A stretch of 64,000 nucleotides of DNA from Pseudanabaena sp. BC1403 (GTDB lineage: Bacteria > Cyanobacteriota > Cyanobacteriia > Pseudanabaenales > Pseudanabaenaceae): contig NZ_PDDM01000013.1 in assembly GCF_002914585.1 (NCBI RefSeq), positions 90,615 through 154,614 on the forward strand, read 5' to 3'. How positions within the stretch are numbered: the first letter of the stretch is position 1; the number at the start of each line of letters is the position of its first letter. Positions 17,173 to 26,415 of the stretch are shown piece after piece. The notes under the pieces were generated by a model, which worked only from the letters and a program-made list of their open reading frames with translations, was not told the DNA's origin and did no database searches. A program made the position numbers and the translations under genes.

Positions 17173-17733
17173 ATGCAAAAAATTATTCTAAGTTGCTGTT
17201 TTAGCGTGATTTCGATCGCGATCGCCTCAACAACACTAGCCACACCAGTCAAGGCTCAAACTATGGGAGAGTATCTAGACAGCACTACTTCTCAGGTAAT
17301 CGAAAAGATGTCTGGAAATATTGTCACATTTAAAAACAGCGCAGGAGAATCACACAAATACTTCGTTCCAAGTTGGATGATTGACAAATATGCACTCAAA
17401 GTAGGTACTTCAGCTAGTCTCTACAATCGCAATATTATTCAGGGAATCTATCGCGATCGCTATATAGATGTAGTCAGTCAAGGCTTACCCGAAAACATGA
17501 GTGCATTTGCAATTCATGACACCGAAAGGAATTGTACAGTGCAACAAAGTCCTGCTAGCGAAGGTTTAACATCGGGTAAGCGCGTTTGGTATAAGACTGA
17601 TAGTTGTCCCTCTGCAATTCCAATTGTAGGCTCTATGTCACTTTATCAGCCTAGATCGGTTGCATCCTCAGCACAGAGCGAACTTGGTGCGACTAAACCT
17701 TCTGAACCTATCTCACCAACAATGTCTAACTAA
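17173..17733 (+). CDS. Hypothetical exported protein
   Basis: 186 residues from ATG 17173; the frame is open to GTG 17125, but only the internal ATG places a normal signal peptide first (MQKIILSCC then SIAIASTTLA, cleavage near VKAQT). The mature part begins MGEYLDSTTSQVIEKMSGNI and includes a small beta-like region (IVTFKNSAGESHKYFVPSWM). Two cysteines occur later (NCTVQQ, SCPSAIP) and could form a disulfide. I do not recognise the family. It is probably periplasmic. It lies alone between repeat-rich gaps. Confidence 0.65.
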   Translation: MQKIILSCCFSVISIAIASTTLATPVKAQTMGEYLDSTTSQVIEKMSGNIVTFKNSAGESHKYFVPSWMIDKYALKVGTSASLYNRNIIQGIYRDRYIDVVSQGLPENMSAFAIHDTERNCTVQQSPASEGLTSGKRVWYKTDSCPSAIPIVGSMSLYQPRSVASSAQSELGATKPSEPISPTMSN

Positions 17734-17770
17734 AACTATTGTCATAGAATCTAATCTATAGTTGCAGTCA

Positions 17771-17858
17771 CTTGTCTTAGGACAAATCAAAACCCAAATT
17801 AATAAAGACGGAGCTTCGCTCCGTCTTTATTAATTTGGGTTTTATGTCCTAAGACAAG
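17771..17858. repeat. TAGGACA/TGTCCTA hairpin element (copy 2, complete)
   Basis: Outer 14-bp perfect repeats CTTGTCTTAGGACA (17771-17784) and TGTCCTAAGACAAG (17845-17858) enclose a perfect 26-bp stem (17789-17814 with 17818-17843) closed by TTC. It is the clearest copy of the family also seen at 1261-1327 and 31093-31166. Confidence 0.75.
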
Positions 17859-17872
17859 ATTACATTTCTATA

Positions 17873-17925
17873 TGAGACAAAAAAATAATGACGGCGTAAA
17901 GCGTCGTCATTATTTTTTTGTCTCA
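17873..17925. terminator. Hairpin at the 3' end of the MFS gene
   Basis: TGAGACAAAAAAATAATGACG pairs with its reverse complement ending at 17925; the outer stem is A/T-rich and the inner end is GC-rich. It lies 5 bases beyond the MFS stop codon, so it is a plausible terminator in both directions. Confidence 0.6.
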
Positions 17926-17930
17926 CAGAA

Positions 17931-19193
17931 TTAAACACGAATTGCTAAGGGTTTAACAGCATGGAGATCGCTTGACTTACCGATCGCAAATCTAAACGAC
18001 TCATATACAGTTTTGTTAGACTGCGTAGCAAAAACAACCAGTCCAACAAAACAAAGCCCTGTAGCGATCGCAAAGATATTGACGATTCCTACAAAACCAA
18101 TCAACTTGCCCATAATTGGCCCAGCAACAGCGATCCCCACATCAAAGCCGATCCAAGTCATCCCAAATACATAGCCTCGTTCTTGTGGAATCGTGCGATC
18201 GGCAAGTAAAGCCACGATTGCAGGAATCACAATACCTGAACCTATTCCTTCAGCAATTCCCGATAGTAAAAACTCATAATCATGGCTAGCAAAATAGATG
18301 ATTGCCATCGATAATCCGTAAAAGAAGATGCCAATCGAAATGAATAAACCTCGCCCCCACTCATCACTGAGTCTTCCAACAGGGAAGCGAATGATAAATC
18401 CAGACAGAGCGGCTGCCATATAGAATAAACCTGCGTTCAGAGCAATATGCTTTTGCTGCATCAGAATTGGCATAAATGCACTAAGCGTCCCAAAAGATAA
18501 ACCAACTAGCAACAAAACTGTAGATGGAGTTCTCACTCTAGAATTAAGGAAAGTCTGCCAAAATTTTGGCTTTACTATAGTGGCTGAGGTGATTTGGCGA
18601 TCGCGCTCATAGCCTTCGTCTTCAATTTGAGTTGTCAACATCAATCCCGCAAAGGCAAGCAAAGATGCAGTGACAAATAGAGGCTGGTATCCCCAAGCCT
18701 CTTGCATCAAGCCACCGATCGCAGGGCCAAACGCCAAACCCAAAGGATTTACTAAACTCATATAGCCAATTATTTCGCCGCGTTGCTCAATTGGCGCAAG
18801 ATCTGAGACCAGAGCGCTATAGCTCACCGCAAACGCTGCGATACTAATGCCATGAATAGCGCGAAATAATATTAATAAAGGGATAGAAGGTAATAGGGCA
18901 TAGCATAAAGGAACTATAGCCGCTACGATCAAGCCAATTCTCATTGTGTAGCGTCTACCTTTGCGATCGGAAAGCTTGCCAAGATAGGAACGACACACGA
19001 GCAAGCCAATCGCAAAAGATCCCATGATGATCCCGATTTGATCGAAAGACTGTGTCAAGCTGCGGATATAGAGAGGTAAAGTCGGCAACTGTGATGCCAT
19101 GCTCGACCAGAAAAATAGACCAGCCCAAAAAATCGCAGCCAGATTTTTGCGAAGGCGAGTATCAAGGTTTGAGAAGGTAGTTAAGGACTGCAT
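17931..19193 (-). CDS. Major facilitator superfamily transporter
   Basis: 420 residues from ATG 19193; an in-frame TTG at 19238 would add 15 residues that do not improve the N-terminus. Twelve membrane helices are visible. The MFS motif A region reads GKLSDRKGRRYTM between helices 2 and 3, with a related GRLSDEWGRGLF after helix 8. The closest families by eye are drug-efflux-type DHA1 carriers. No substrate can be named. The gene is single, ended by the 17873-17925 hairpin. Confidence 0.85.
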   Translation of the reverse strand: MQSLTTFSNLDTRLRKNLAAIFWAGLFFWSSMASQLPTLPLYIRSLTQSFDQIGIIMGSFAIGLLVCRSYLGKLSDRKGRRYTMRIGLIVAAIVPLCYALLPSIPLLILFRAIHGISIAAFAVSYSALVSDLAPIEQRGEIIGYMSLVNPLGLAFGPAIGGLMQEAWGYQPLFVTASLLAFAGLMLTTQIEDEGYERDRQITSATIVKPKFWQTFLNSRVRTPSTVLLLVGLSFGTLSAFMPILMQQKHIALNAGLFYMAAALSGFIIRFPVGRLSDEWGRGLFISIGIFFYGLSMAIIYFASHDYEFLLSGIAEGIGSGIVIPAIVALLADRTIPQERGYVFGMTWIGFDVGIAVAGPIMGKLIGFVGIVNIFAIATGLCFVGLVVFATQSNKTVYESFRFAIGKSSDLHAVKPLAIRV

Positions 19194-19361
19194 GGCTCCA
19201 ATATGACCAATGAATGACCAATAAAATATTGAACCCAAGCCTCTTGAGAGAATTCTTTATTCAAGAACCTTCTACAAATGGCTTGGGCTGAGATTACTTA
19301 TTTAAGATTGTCTCTTAAGTTACAGATTAAAGATATCAATCAATTGGGTGAATCCTTCTCA

Positions 19362-19442
19362 TCTATTTAGAAAAAACTTTACTAAATAAAGTTTTTTCTA
19401 AATAGATCGCATTTAAAGTTTAGCTTTGAGAAACTTTAAATG
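19362..19442. terminator. Two tandem hairpins after the helicase gene
   Basis: A 19-bp perfect stem (19362-19380 with 19388-19406) and a 12-bp stem (19410-19421 with 19431-19442) follow the helicase stop codon. On the minus strand they come in succession just downstream of the gene. Confidence 0.65.
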
Positions 19443-19453
19443 GAATTGATAAA

Positions 19454-20995
19454 TTAATACTTAACAGGAGCGGGAATAGGAGCGCGATCGCGTCCAGAAG
19501 AAGAACGGCGCGAATCATATCCGCCACCATCACGACCACCGCCATCACGACCAGAGCGAGAACCATTTCCGCCTTGACCACGTTTGATGGGTCTACCACT
19601 GTAGGAACCGCCGCCGCCATCACGATCACGATCGCGACCACGACCACCTTCAGGGTTATGAGGTTGCTTAGCCAACACTTGTAATGCAGCTTGTTCAGCT
19701 TTATCAGATTGCAGTTGGGTATAGGCAAGTTGCAATGCCGCAGCTGCGATCGCCTGAGGATCATAATCCTCAACCAATTGAGATACCAAAGGCAAGAAAG
19801 AAGCCAAACGCTCACCTGTCAACGCTTCTAGGATTTGTTCTGTGAAACGACCGATGCGGCGCTCTTGAATTTGAGCCACATTAGGCAAAGGCTGAGGAGG
19901 AAGAGGCATACCAACTTGCTGTTCCAGTTGACGCAACTTGTAGCGCTCTTTTCCAGAAATTAAAGTAATCGCGATTCCCTTCTTACCAGCACGACCAGTC
20001 CGACCGATACGGTGAACATAACGCTCAGGATCATCAGGAATATCAAGGTTAAATACGTGAGTCAAACCATCAATATCTAGACCACGCGCAGCAATGTCAG
20101 TTGCAACAACCCAACGAACTTGTTGATTGCGGAAGCGTCGTAACAGAGCTTCACGCTGGGATTGTGAAAGGTTGCCATGATATTCATCGACACTATGACC
20201 AGAAGATTGCAGAACTTCAGTCAATCTACTAGCTGAATCCTTAGTACGAACAAAGATGATCGCTGAGGTTGGCGCTTCATATTCCAGAATAGGCAACAGA
20301 GCTTCTTCTTTAGTCAGATGATAGGGAACTAAATAAATCTGTTGGTCAATGCGAGTAGGCGTAGAGTCTTGACTCTCAACCTTTATAGTAACAGGTGATT
20401 TCAAGAAGTTCTTCACCAAGCGTTTGACCGCAGGTGGCATGGTAGCTGAGAAGAAAGTACTCTGCTTAGTAGAAGGAGTTGTCACCAAAATCCTTTCTAC
20501 ATCTTGAATGAAGCCCATATTGAGCATTTCATCAGCTTCATCAAGAACAAACCAAGAAAGGTTTTCTAGTTTGAGTTTGCCACGCTCCATTAAATCGATC
20601 ACTCGACCAGGAGTACCGACAACCACATGAACACCTCGCTCCAATTGAATCATTTGGCGACTGATGTCAGATCCACCATATACAGTCAGGATTTTCGCAC
20701 CTGGCTTGGTGTTAAAACTACGAATCGCCTGACCAACTTGAATAGCCAATTCACGAGTTGGAGTTAAAATTAGCGCTTGCAATGAATCACTATTAAGATC
20801 CAAACGCTCCAAAATTGGCAGAGCAAAAGCTGCCGTTTTGCCAGTACCAGTCTGCGCTTGACCTAGTACATCTGCTCCTGCGAGCAGTTGAGGAATTGCC
20901 TGCTCTTGAATAGCAGTAGGCTCTGTAAAGCCAATAGATTCGAGCTTAGCAACTCGTGCTTCAGAAATACCGAGAGTAAGAAAAGATGAGGGCAT
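19454..20995 (-). CDS. DEAD-box RNA helicase, CrhR-like
   Basis: 513 residues from ATG 20995 (MPSSFLTLGISE, the family's usual start); the frame runs open to 21070. It unwinds RNA using ATP. Motifs seen are the Q motif (GFTEPTAIQEQAIP), motif I AQTGTGKT, PTRELA, motif II LDEADEML, SAT, and motif VI HRIGRTGRAG. A helical dimerisation-type region follows, then a C-terminal tail of Arg/Gly/Asp repeats for RNA binding. This layout fits the cyanobacterial cold- and redox-linked CrhR group, though the exact orthologue is not certain. The ~250-base gap upstream (20996-21325) may contain a long leader. Confidence 0.9.
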   Translation of the reverse strand: MPSSFLTLGISEARVAKLESIGFTEPTAIQEQAIPQLLAGADVLGQAQTGTGKTAAFALPILERLDLNSDSLQALILTPTRELAIQVGQAIRSFNTKPGAKILTVYGGSDISRQMIQLERGVHVVVGTPGRVIDLMERGKLKLENLSWFVLDEADEMLNMGFIQDVERILVTTPSTKQSTFFSATMPPAVKRLVKNFLKSPVTIKVESQDSTPTRIDQQIYLVPYHLTKEEALLPILEYEAPTSAIIFVRTKDSASRLTEVLQSSGHSVDEYHGNLSQSQREALLRRFRNQQVRWVVATDIAARGLDIDGLTHVFNLDIPDDPERYVHRIGRTGRAGKKGIAITLISGKERYKLRQLEQQVGMPLPPQPLPNVAQIQERRIGRFTEQILEALTGERLASFLPLVSQLVEDYDPQAIAAAALQLAYTQLQSDKAEQAALQVLAKQPHNPEGGRGRDRDRDGGGGSYSGRPIKRGQGGNGSRSGRDGGGRDGGGYDSRRSSSGRDRAPIPAPVKY

Positions 20996-21325
20996 GGATG
21001 ATCCTAAGATTTGCAGCAAATTTGTTCTAAGAACAGTTCGCCTATTCTGCCAATCGCACGGGATAAACAATCACTAACAAAGCCGAAGGACATCTCTGCC
21101 CTAAATTTTAAGCGGTTTAAAATGAGTTTTTCTATGAAAACCTCAGCTTCCAAAGATTAGATTGCTTTGGATAGTCATGCAATGGGAGAAATCAGCAAAA
21201 TGAAGTTAATTATTATTAGTATAAACCTTTGTTAAAGATTGTAAACAATCTTTTCGTAGATTTATGTCTATGGTACGGGTATAAAAAAGTTGACAAGCTA
21301 CTCTGAGATAGCATTTCAAGATAAA

Positions 21326-21559
21326 TTAGTCATCGCCCAAAAGATTTTGTCTGGATGTATCTAACTTAATCCAGAGTTCCTTGATCTGCCGATAAGCTTC
21401 ATTTGAAGAAATCTTACCACCAGTTTCTAAGGCACAGATGATCGAAATACGATTTGTAAACTCTTGCAGGTTAGCATTAAAAGCTAAATTTTGTGGCGAA
21501 AATTCGCCTCTAAAATTAGAGATGGGATTCAAGAATCTATCTTTATCAGAATTAGACAT
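21326..21559 (-). CDS. Small conserved cyanobacterial protein
   Basis: 77 residues, soluble and helical. The core FSPQNLAFNANLQEFTNRIS, then LETGGKISSNEAYRQIKELW, resembles a small protein widespread in cyanobacteria without known function (I believe the DUF7219 group, not verified). It lies between the helicase and rpsT on the same strand but with gaps of more than 250 bases on each side, so it is probably transcribed separately. Confidence 0.7.
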   Translation of the reverse strand: MSNSDKDRFLNPISNFRGEFSPQNLAFNANLQEFTNRISIICALETGGKISSNEAYRQIKELWIKLDTSRQNLLGDD

Positions 21560-21844
21560 CTAGGTTTAACTCACAGCTATAAGCTAGACAGGTTGAGAAG
21601 AACTCAAAGATCGCAGACGTAGAAAACTGTAGGGAAAAGCGATTATTCTACAACCTGCCCGATTATTTCGGATCGTCAGCAATACGCTGTAAGACCGCAA
21701 GCCCAAAGTAACTAATCTTTAATTGATCGTTGTCCGAACTGAAATTATAGCAAAGATAAGCAAAGTCACCTGTGCTATATGACACCTAAATAATCTTAGT
21801 TACTATCGTTCGGAAAACGCTCATCTATAGCTAGTTGAATAGTG

Positions 21845-22141
<297 letters not shown>

Positions 22142-22298
22142 TTATTCCTTTTAGCGAAATGACATGGTTTAAAGCATTTACCATCGTAACATTTTGATCG
22201 AATTTTGCAACTGTAAAACTCATTTACTTTTTAATTAGCTTTTTGAGTACTTTTTTGATTTGGCTATCTATGTTGACTAATCTCACCCTCAAACGCCC

Positions 22299-23915
22299 AT
22301 GACCTACCTAAATTTTGTTTCTTTCTTTGGCATTTTTGGCTTGTGCTTTGTCGCTTGGATCTTCTCTGAAGATCGCCGAGTCATCCCTTGGCGAGTCATT
22401 ATCTGGGGTATTGGCTTACAACTAGTGCTGGGCTATCTAGTTTTTCAGCAGCCGCAAACTAGAGAGGGTTTACGATGGTTTAGTGAATTATTGGATGGTA
22501 TCTTTGCCTCGGCAGATACTGGCGCTAGATTCGTATTTGGACGTTTGCTTGTGCCACCAACTGGACAAGAACCTTATGTGTTGTTGCCGTTACGTCCTGA
22601 TGGCACTTGCCCCCCAGGACAGGTTCTATTGGATGATTTGACGAGTGTTGCGAATGCCGCAGCTAATTATTGCACGACGAATCGCTTGTCCTATGTGTTT
22701 GCGTTTCGAGCTTTGCCTGCCGTAGTGTTTTTCTCAGGATTTATGGCGTTGCTAGAAAATCTAGGTCTTATCCAGAAGATTGTGGATGTGTTTGCCAAAT
22801 TGTTCTTCTGGACAATGCGTTTGAGTGGTGCTGAGGCTCTGAGCGGTGCGGCAAATATTTTTGTGGGTATTGAAGCTGCGATCGTAGTTAAGCCGTATTT
22901 AGCAAAAATGACTCGCAGTGAGCTATGTGCAATTTTGGCTTGTTGCTTTGGGACGGCGGCTTCTTCGACATTGGCAATTTATGTTAGCTTTTTGCGCCCC
23001 GTTTTCCCCAATATCTTAGGTCACTTGGTGTCAGCCTCAATTATTGCTATCCCCGCTTGTTTTGTGCTATCGAAAATCCTTGTACCTGAGACAGGTGTGC
23101 CCCTTACGATGGGCGGGATTCCTAAGGAAGATAAGTCTCAGAAACCTGAAGAGGATGATGAACTCGAAAATGCGGGTGGTGAGACGATGAAACGGATGAG
23201 TCCGATGGATGCCACGATTATTGGCGCTTTAGATGGTCTGAAAATGGCTGCCTCGATCGCTGCGATTTTAATTTTAATCGTAGGTTTAGTCGATCTCGTT
23301 AATCAAATTTTTGGCTGGTTGGCAACTATCAGCGACATTTTCAAGGTGGTTAACCTACCAAATATTCAAGGAGCCTTATTTTATCCTTTGACTTTAATGA
23401 CAGGGGTATCGCTGGATGATTCTTGGACAGCTTCGGTGATTATTGGTCGGCGCTTGCTAGAAACAGCAATCCCACCCTATCAGGCTCTGGCTCAAGCATC
23501 TAAGGATGGGTTAATTAGCGATCGCACAGTTATCATCGTCAGCTATGCCTTATCTGGCTTCGCGCATTTAGCCTCTGTAGGAATCTTTGTGGGTGGCACG
23601 ATCGCTTTGATCCCGTCGCGCCGTCGTGATATTTCTGACCTAGGGTGGAAAGCTCTGTTTGTTGGAACTTTGGCAACCCTAATGATCTCTTGCATTGCGG
23701 GTGTATTTGATGATGGTAGTCCTAGCATTTTAGGGGAAAAGAAAAAAGCTCAACCAGTGCAAGTGAAGCCATCAGCTACGACTTCACCTAGTGCTTCGCC
23801 TAGCGCTTTACCTAGTGCTTCGCCTAGTATTTCGCCTAGTGCTTCGCCAAATAATATTAGTCCTCTTCCCACTGCATCACCTAAAGCATCACCTTCTCTA
23901 CCTACATCTCGTTAA
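22299..23915 (+). CDS. Concentrative nucleoside transporter (NupC/CNT family)
   Basis: 538 residues with about ten membrane helices. CNT features include a gate region with GFMALLENLGLIQKIV, SGAEALSGAANIFVGIEAA, and later LSGFAHLASVGIFVGG. The family imports nucleosides with protons or sodium. An N-terminal luminal/periplasmic loop (about 60-130) contains two Cys. The last 60 residues are low-complexity Ser-Pro-Ala repeats (PSASPSALPSASPS), encoded by degenerate GCTTCGCCTAGT units; this tail is unusual for the family. A good terminator follows. Confidence 0.88.
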   Translation: MTYLNFVSFFGIFGLCFVAWIFSEDRRVIPWRVIIWGIGLQLVLGYLVFQQPQTREGLRWFSELLDGIFASADTGARFVFGRLLVPPTGQEPYVLLPLRPDGTCPPGQVLLDDLTSVANAAANYCTTNRLSYVFAFRALPAVVFFSGFMALLENLGLIQKIVDVFAKLFFWTMRLSGAEALSGAANIFVGIEAAIVVKPYLAKMTRSELCAILACCFGTAASSTLAIYVSFLRPVFPNILGHLVSASIIAIPACFVLSKILVPETGVPLTMGGIPKEDKSQKPEEDDELENAGGETMKRMSPMDATIIGALDGLKMAASIAAILILIVGLVDLVNQIFGWLATISDIFKVVNLPNIQGALFYPLTLMTGVSLDDSWTASVIIGRRLLETAIPPYQALAQASKDGLISDRTVIIVSYALSGFAHLASVGIFVGGTIALIPSRRRDISDLGWKALFVGTLATLMISCIAGVFDDGSPSILGEKKKAQPVQVKPSATTSPSASPSALPSASPSISPSASPNNISPLPTASPKASPSLPTSR

Positions 23916-23919
23916 AAAC

Positions 23920-23948
23920 ATCAAAGCCCCGCGATGCGGGGCTTTGAT
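23920..23948 (+). terminator. Rho-independent-type terminator after the nucleoside carrier
   Basis: ATCAAAGCCCCGC pairs perfectly with GCGGGGCTTTGAT around a GAT loop, 5 bases after the stop codon. Confidence 0.8.
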
Positions 23949-23990
23949 CATAAAGATTTCATAAAAGAACGGAGTGCCAAGCACTCTTTT

Positions 23991-24290
23991 TTATTGGTCT
24001 CGATGTTGCTGTAGTTCAGACTTTAGTTGAGCAATTTCGGCGCGAAGATTATCAATAGTTTCTTGTAGCTCATCGGGAGCAATATCGCCATCTTCTGTTG
24101 TCACAGTTCCCCTTTGTTGTTCGGCTTTTTCTAAAATTGTCTCGACAAAAGTACGGATTTGTTCGCGTTGTTCGGCATCAAATTTGCCTAAGGCGCTAAG
24201 GGCATCGGTTACTTTTTCTTCAATGCGATCAATTACAGCCTCAGCAGTGGCTCTACCAATAAAGAAAGCGTCTAAAGGTGATTTACTCAT
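23991..24290 (-). CDS. Small coiled-coil protein, cyanobacterial/plastid type
   Basis: 99 residues. The N-terminus (SPLDAFFIGRATAEAVIDRI) is amphipathic, followed by ALGKFDAEQREQIRTFVETI and a C-terminal coiled coil (ELQETIDNLRAEIAQLKSEL). Similar proteins are found across cyanobacteria and in plants, possibly the DUF6825 group. No catalytic motif is visible. It lies upstream of ycf39's 3' side only by position: ycf39 is on the same strand with a 143-base gap from this gene, so co-transcription is uncertain. Confidence 0.7.
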   Translation of the reverse strand: MSKSPLDAFFIGRATAEAVIDRIEEKVTDALSALGKFDAEQREQIRTFVETILEKAEQQRGTVTTEDGDIAPDELQETIDNLRAEIAQLKSELQQHRDQ

Positions 24291-24434
24291 GATTTAAATT
24301 ATTGGGTTTATTTGGTTTGTTACCACTCGTTAATCGAATGTTGCTTGAGAGCTGTTTTATATCTTCTACTTCAAATATAGCAATAAAGTTTAAAAGTAGA
24401 GGATGTACAAAGCACACACTCAAAGCTCTAGGCT

Positions 24435-25388
24435 CTAAAAAGGAGCTTTAATTTTGGGCTCTTTGTAATCTAATTCTTTCAACTTCTTAAGGATGCGGCT
24501 AAAGTAATCTTGCATATAGGATTCTAGAGTTGTCATATCTTCCTCTTCCAAACCGAAGATTTTGTAAGTTTCCTTCATATCTGCATCCAGAGGAATACCA
24601 CTGGCGAGGACTTCAGCGTAGGTCATTCGCTCGGCAAAGCTCCAGCCAAATTCAAAACCAAGAGCGACTTTACGTGCAAAGCGGAGCAATCCGATGGGCA
24701 TATTGGCAGTTTTTCTAGTGCGTCCAGACATTCTTTCGCAAAGCTTGATAATTTCGCTGGGCTGCCATGCTTTAGGCCCTGCGATCGCAAAGGATTGACG
24801 CTCAGTTTCTTTGACAGTTAAAGCGCGAACGGCAAACTTAGCGATGTCTTGAGTGTTCATATAAGCGATCGGTGAAGATTCGCCACCGATCCAAATTGTT
24901 TGATTCTCTAGAATGGGGATCGCATATTCACCAATCAAATTTTGGAAAAATCCACAGGGCTTGAGAATTGTGTAGTTGAGATCCGTGGATGCAAGAAATT
25001 TTTCGGTGCAATATTTAATGTCCATCAGTGGGACATTTGGATATTTTTCGGCATTAAGAATTGAGAAAAAGACGAAGCGTTCAACTTTCGCACGTTCGGC
25101 AGCTTGGATCAATGAAACTTTACCAAGCCAATCGACATCTTTAATTCGCATTGATCCCGTAGCACGAGTTGTTGCTGCGTCGATAACTTCGGTGACCCCT
25201 TCAAGCGCATCATCTAGACTTTGAACATTGTTTAGGTTACCAGCTACTAGATCTGCGCCCCATTCTCTGAGGAAGTTTGCTTTTTTAGGATAACGAACAA
25301 AACATTTAACTTTCAGCCCCCGATCCAGTGCGTGACGGGTGATTTGACGACCTAATGTACCTGTCGCACCAACGATCAGTAAGCTCAT
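24435..25388 (-). CDS. ycf39: Photosystem II assembly factor Ycf39
   Basis: 317 residues, an atypical NAD(P)-binding SDR of the NmrA type. The Rossmann motif is LLIVGATGTLGRQI at the N-terminus, the substrate region includes FVFFSILNAEKYPNVPLMDI and KPCGFFQNLIGEYAIP. This pattern is typical of Ycf39 and its plant homologue HCF244, which act early in D1 assembly and chlorophyll delivery together with high-light-inducible proteins. It stands alone; an hli-type gene lies elsewhere in the window (52965-53285). A GCGC-GAA-GCGC hairpin lies in its upstream gap (25510-25544). Confidence 0.9.
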   Translation of the reverse strand: MSLLIVGATGTLGRQITRHALDRGLKVKCFVRYPKKANFLREWGADLVAGNLNNVQSLDDALEGVTEVIDAATTRATGSMRIKDVDWLGKVSLIQAAERAKVERFVFFSILNAEKYPNVPLMDIKYCTEKFLASTDLNYTILKPCGFFQNLIGEYAIPILENQTIWIGGESSPIAYMNTQDIAKFAVRALTVKETERQSFAIAGPKAWQPSEIIKLCERMSGRTRKTANMPIGLLRFARKVALGFEFGWSFAERMTYAEVLASGIPLDADMKETYKIFGLEEEDMTTLESYMQDYFSRILKKLKELDYKEPKIKAPF

Positions 25389-25509
25389 AAAATTTTTTTA
25401 TTAAATTGACTTTGTAAACATATATAAATCTAACAGATATTTGGCGACATCTTTTGGTAAGCGATATTAGCGATCGCGATATCTATCTATAGACAGTAAC
25501 CTAACCAAA

Positions 25510-25544
25510 AAGACAAAGGCGGCGCGAAGCGCCGCCTTTGTCTT
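25510..25544. repeat. Perfect 16-bp hairpin, GCGC-GAA-GCGC centre
   Basis: AAGACAAAGGCGGCGC pairs perfectly with its reverse complement around GAA. It lies in the 314-base gap between ycf39 and a small ORF, a gap that holds no other feature I can support. Confidence 0.65.
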
Positions 25545-25702
25545 ATGAGTGATCGTGGGATTTGTTGTGTAACTGAATATTACGAAAATGCTGTCTAGCA
25601 AGAAGAATTATTGAGAACTATCAACGCAATTGAGTAGCTATTGTAGGCTAGCAATCATTAAAGCATCAAAATTTTTTATCTAAATAGTCGGTATTTTTTA
25701 AA

Positions 25703-25876
25703 ATGTACAATAAATCAACTAAAGATCCTGTGGTTGCTGCAGTTACAGCAGGTTTAGGCGCGGGAGCAGTTGCCTGCTTTAGTGTCAGCCAAGGTCAAAA
25801 TATTTTTGTAGCGATCGGAGTGACTGCTTTTGCGACCACAGTTGCTTTAATTGTTGATCGCTTGTTTTTTAACTAA
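25703..25876 (+). CDS. 57-residue small membrane protein
   Basis: An uninterrupted ATG-TAA ORF of 57 codons. The first eight residues are polar (MYNKSTKD), followed by two hydrophobic, Gly/Ala-rich stretches (VVAAVTAGLGAGAVACF and NIFVAIGVTAFATTVALIV) and a short charged end (DRLFFN). This fits a two-helix hairpin membrane peptide, and similar tiny proteins occur in cyanobacteria. A hairpin with A/T-rich outer stem (25907-25943) follows, consistent with a transcribed gene. No clear ribosome binding site is seen. Confidence 0.55.
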   Translation: MYNKSTKDPVVAAVTAGLGAGAVACFSVSQGQNIFVAIGVTAFATTVALIVDRLFFN

Positions 25877-25906
25877 GATCAATAATTCATAAATAAAATA
25901 ATAGAG

Positions 25907-25943
25907 AAATAATAGAGGCGAGCTTTGCACGCCTCTATTATTT
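25907..25943. terminator. Terminator after the small membrane ORF
   Basis: AAATAATAGAGGCG pairs with CGCCTCTATTATTT, followed by T-rich sequence. Confidence 0.65.
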
Positions 25944-25982
25944 TGAAGTAGTGAATTTATATCTATAGGGATCGGTAGAAAA

Positions 25983-26264
25983 TTGAGCACTGAACTTAAA
26001 AAATTTGTAGTGTGGGGCAGCTATTGCGAAAATGTGCTGGAAAAACGTGCACCTTTTCGCCAAGTCCATCTTGATAACATTAAAGCCATGTATGAATCTG
26101 GCAAATTACTAACAATTGGTCCAACTCAAGATTTGACCAAAGTATTTGCAGTTTATGTTGCACCCGATATAGCGGCGGCGAGGCAGTTGGTTGAAGCCGA
26201 TATTTATTGGCAGAATGGCATTTGGACTGATTACGAAATCCATGAATGGATTCAGGTTTATTAA
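25983..26264 (+). CDS. YciI-like protein
   Basis: 93 residues from TTG 25983; there is no upstream ATG in frame. It has the YciI-family layout: an N-terminal strand (KFVVWGSYCENVLEKR), a HLDNIKAMYESGKLLTIGPT helix-loop with the conserved His and Gly, then AARQLVEADIYWQNGIWTDY. YciI proteins are ferredoxin-like dimers; some are peroxidase- or lactonase-like, but the activity here is unknown. The gene is followed by two hairpins. Confidence 0.8.
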   Translation: MSTELKKFVVWGSYCENVLEKRAPFRQVHLDNIKAMYESGKLLTIGPTQDLTKVFAVYVAPDIAAARQLVEADIYWQNGIWTDYEIHEWIQVY

Positions 26265-26302
26265 AGAAAAAACGCGATGCTAAGCGTTGCGTTTTTTCTT
26301 TA
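26262..26302. terminator. Terminator hairpin after the YciI-like gene
   Basis: TAAAGAAAAAACGC pairs with GCGTTTTTTCTTTA-type sequence across a short loop (18 of 20 pairs), including the stop codon of the gene. Confidence 0.65.
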
Positions 26303-26318
26303 GAACTTATAGCAATTT

Positions 26319-26373
26319 CCGAACAAAAAAATTAAAAGCGTTGTTTCGCAACGCTTTTAATTTTTTTGTTCGG
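26319..26373. repeat. Perfect 25-bp stem hairpin
   Basis: Positions 26319-26343 pair perfectly with 26349-26373 around TTTCG. The preceding TATAGCAATTT-type flank (about 26309) is a boundary seen beside several other hairpins in this window. Confidence 0.65.
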
Positions 26374-26415
26374 GTTTGAGTTCAAAGCGCTGGAAAAGGT
26401 CGCTTAACGACTTTT

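Noticed and set aside
19420..19815. 131-codon minus-strand ORF
   Set aside because: It is an out-of-frame shadow of the helicase's Gly/Arg-rich tail, with a Val/Ala composition caused by that repeat.
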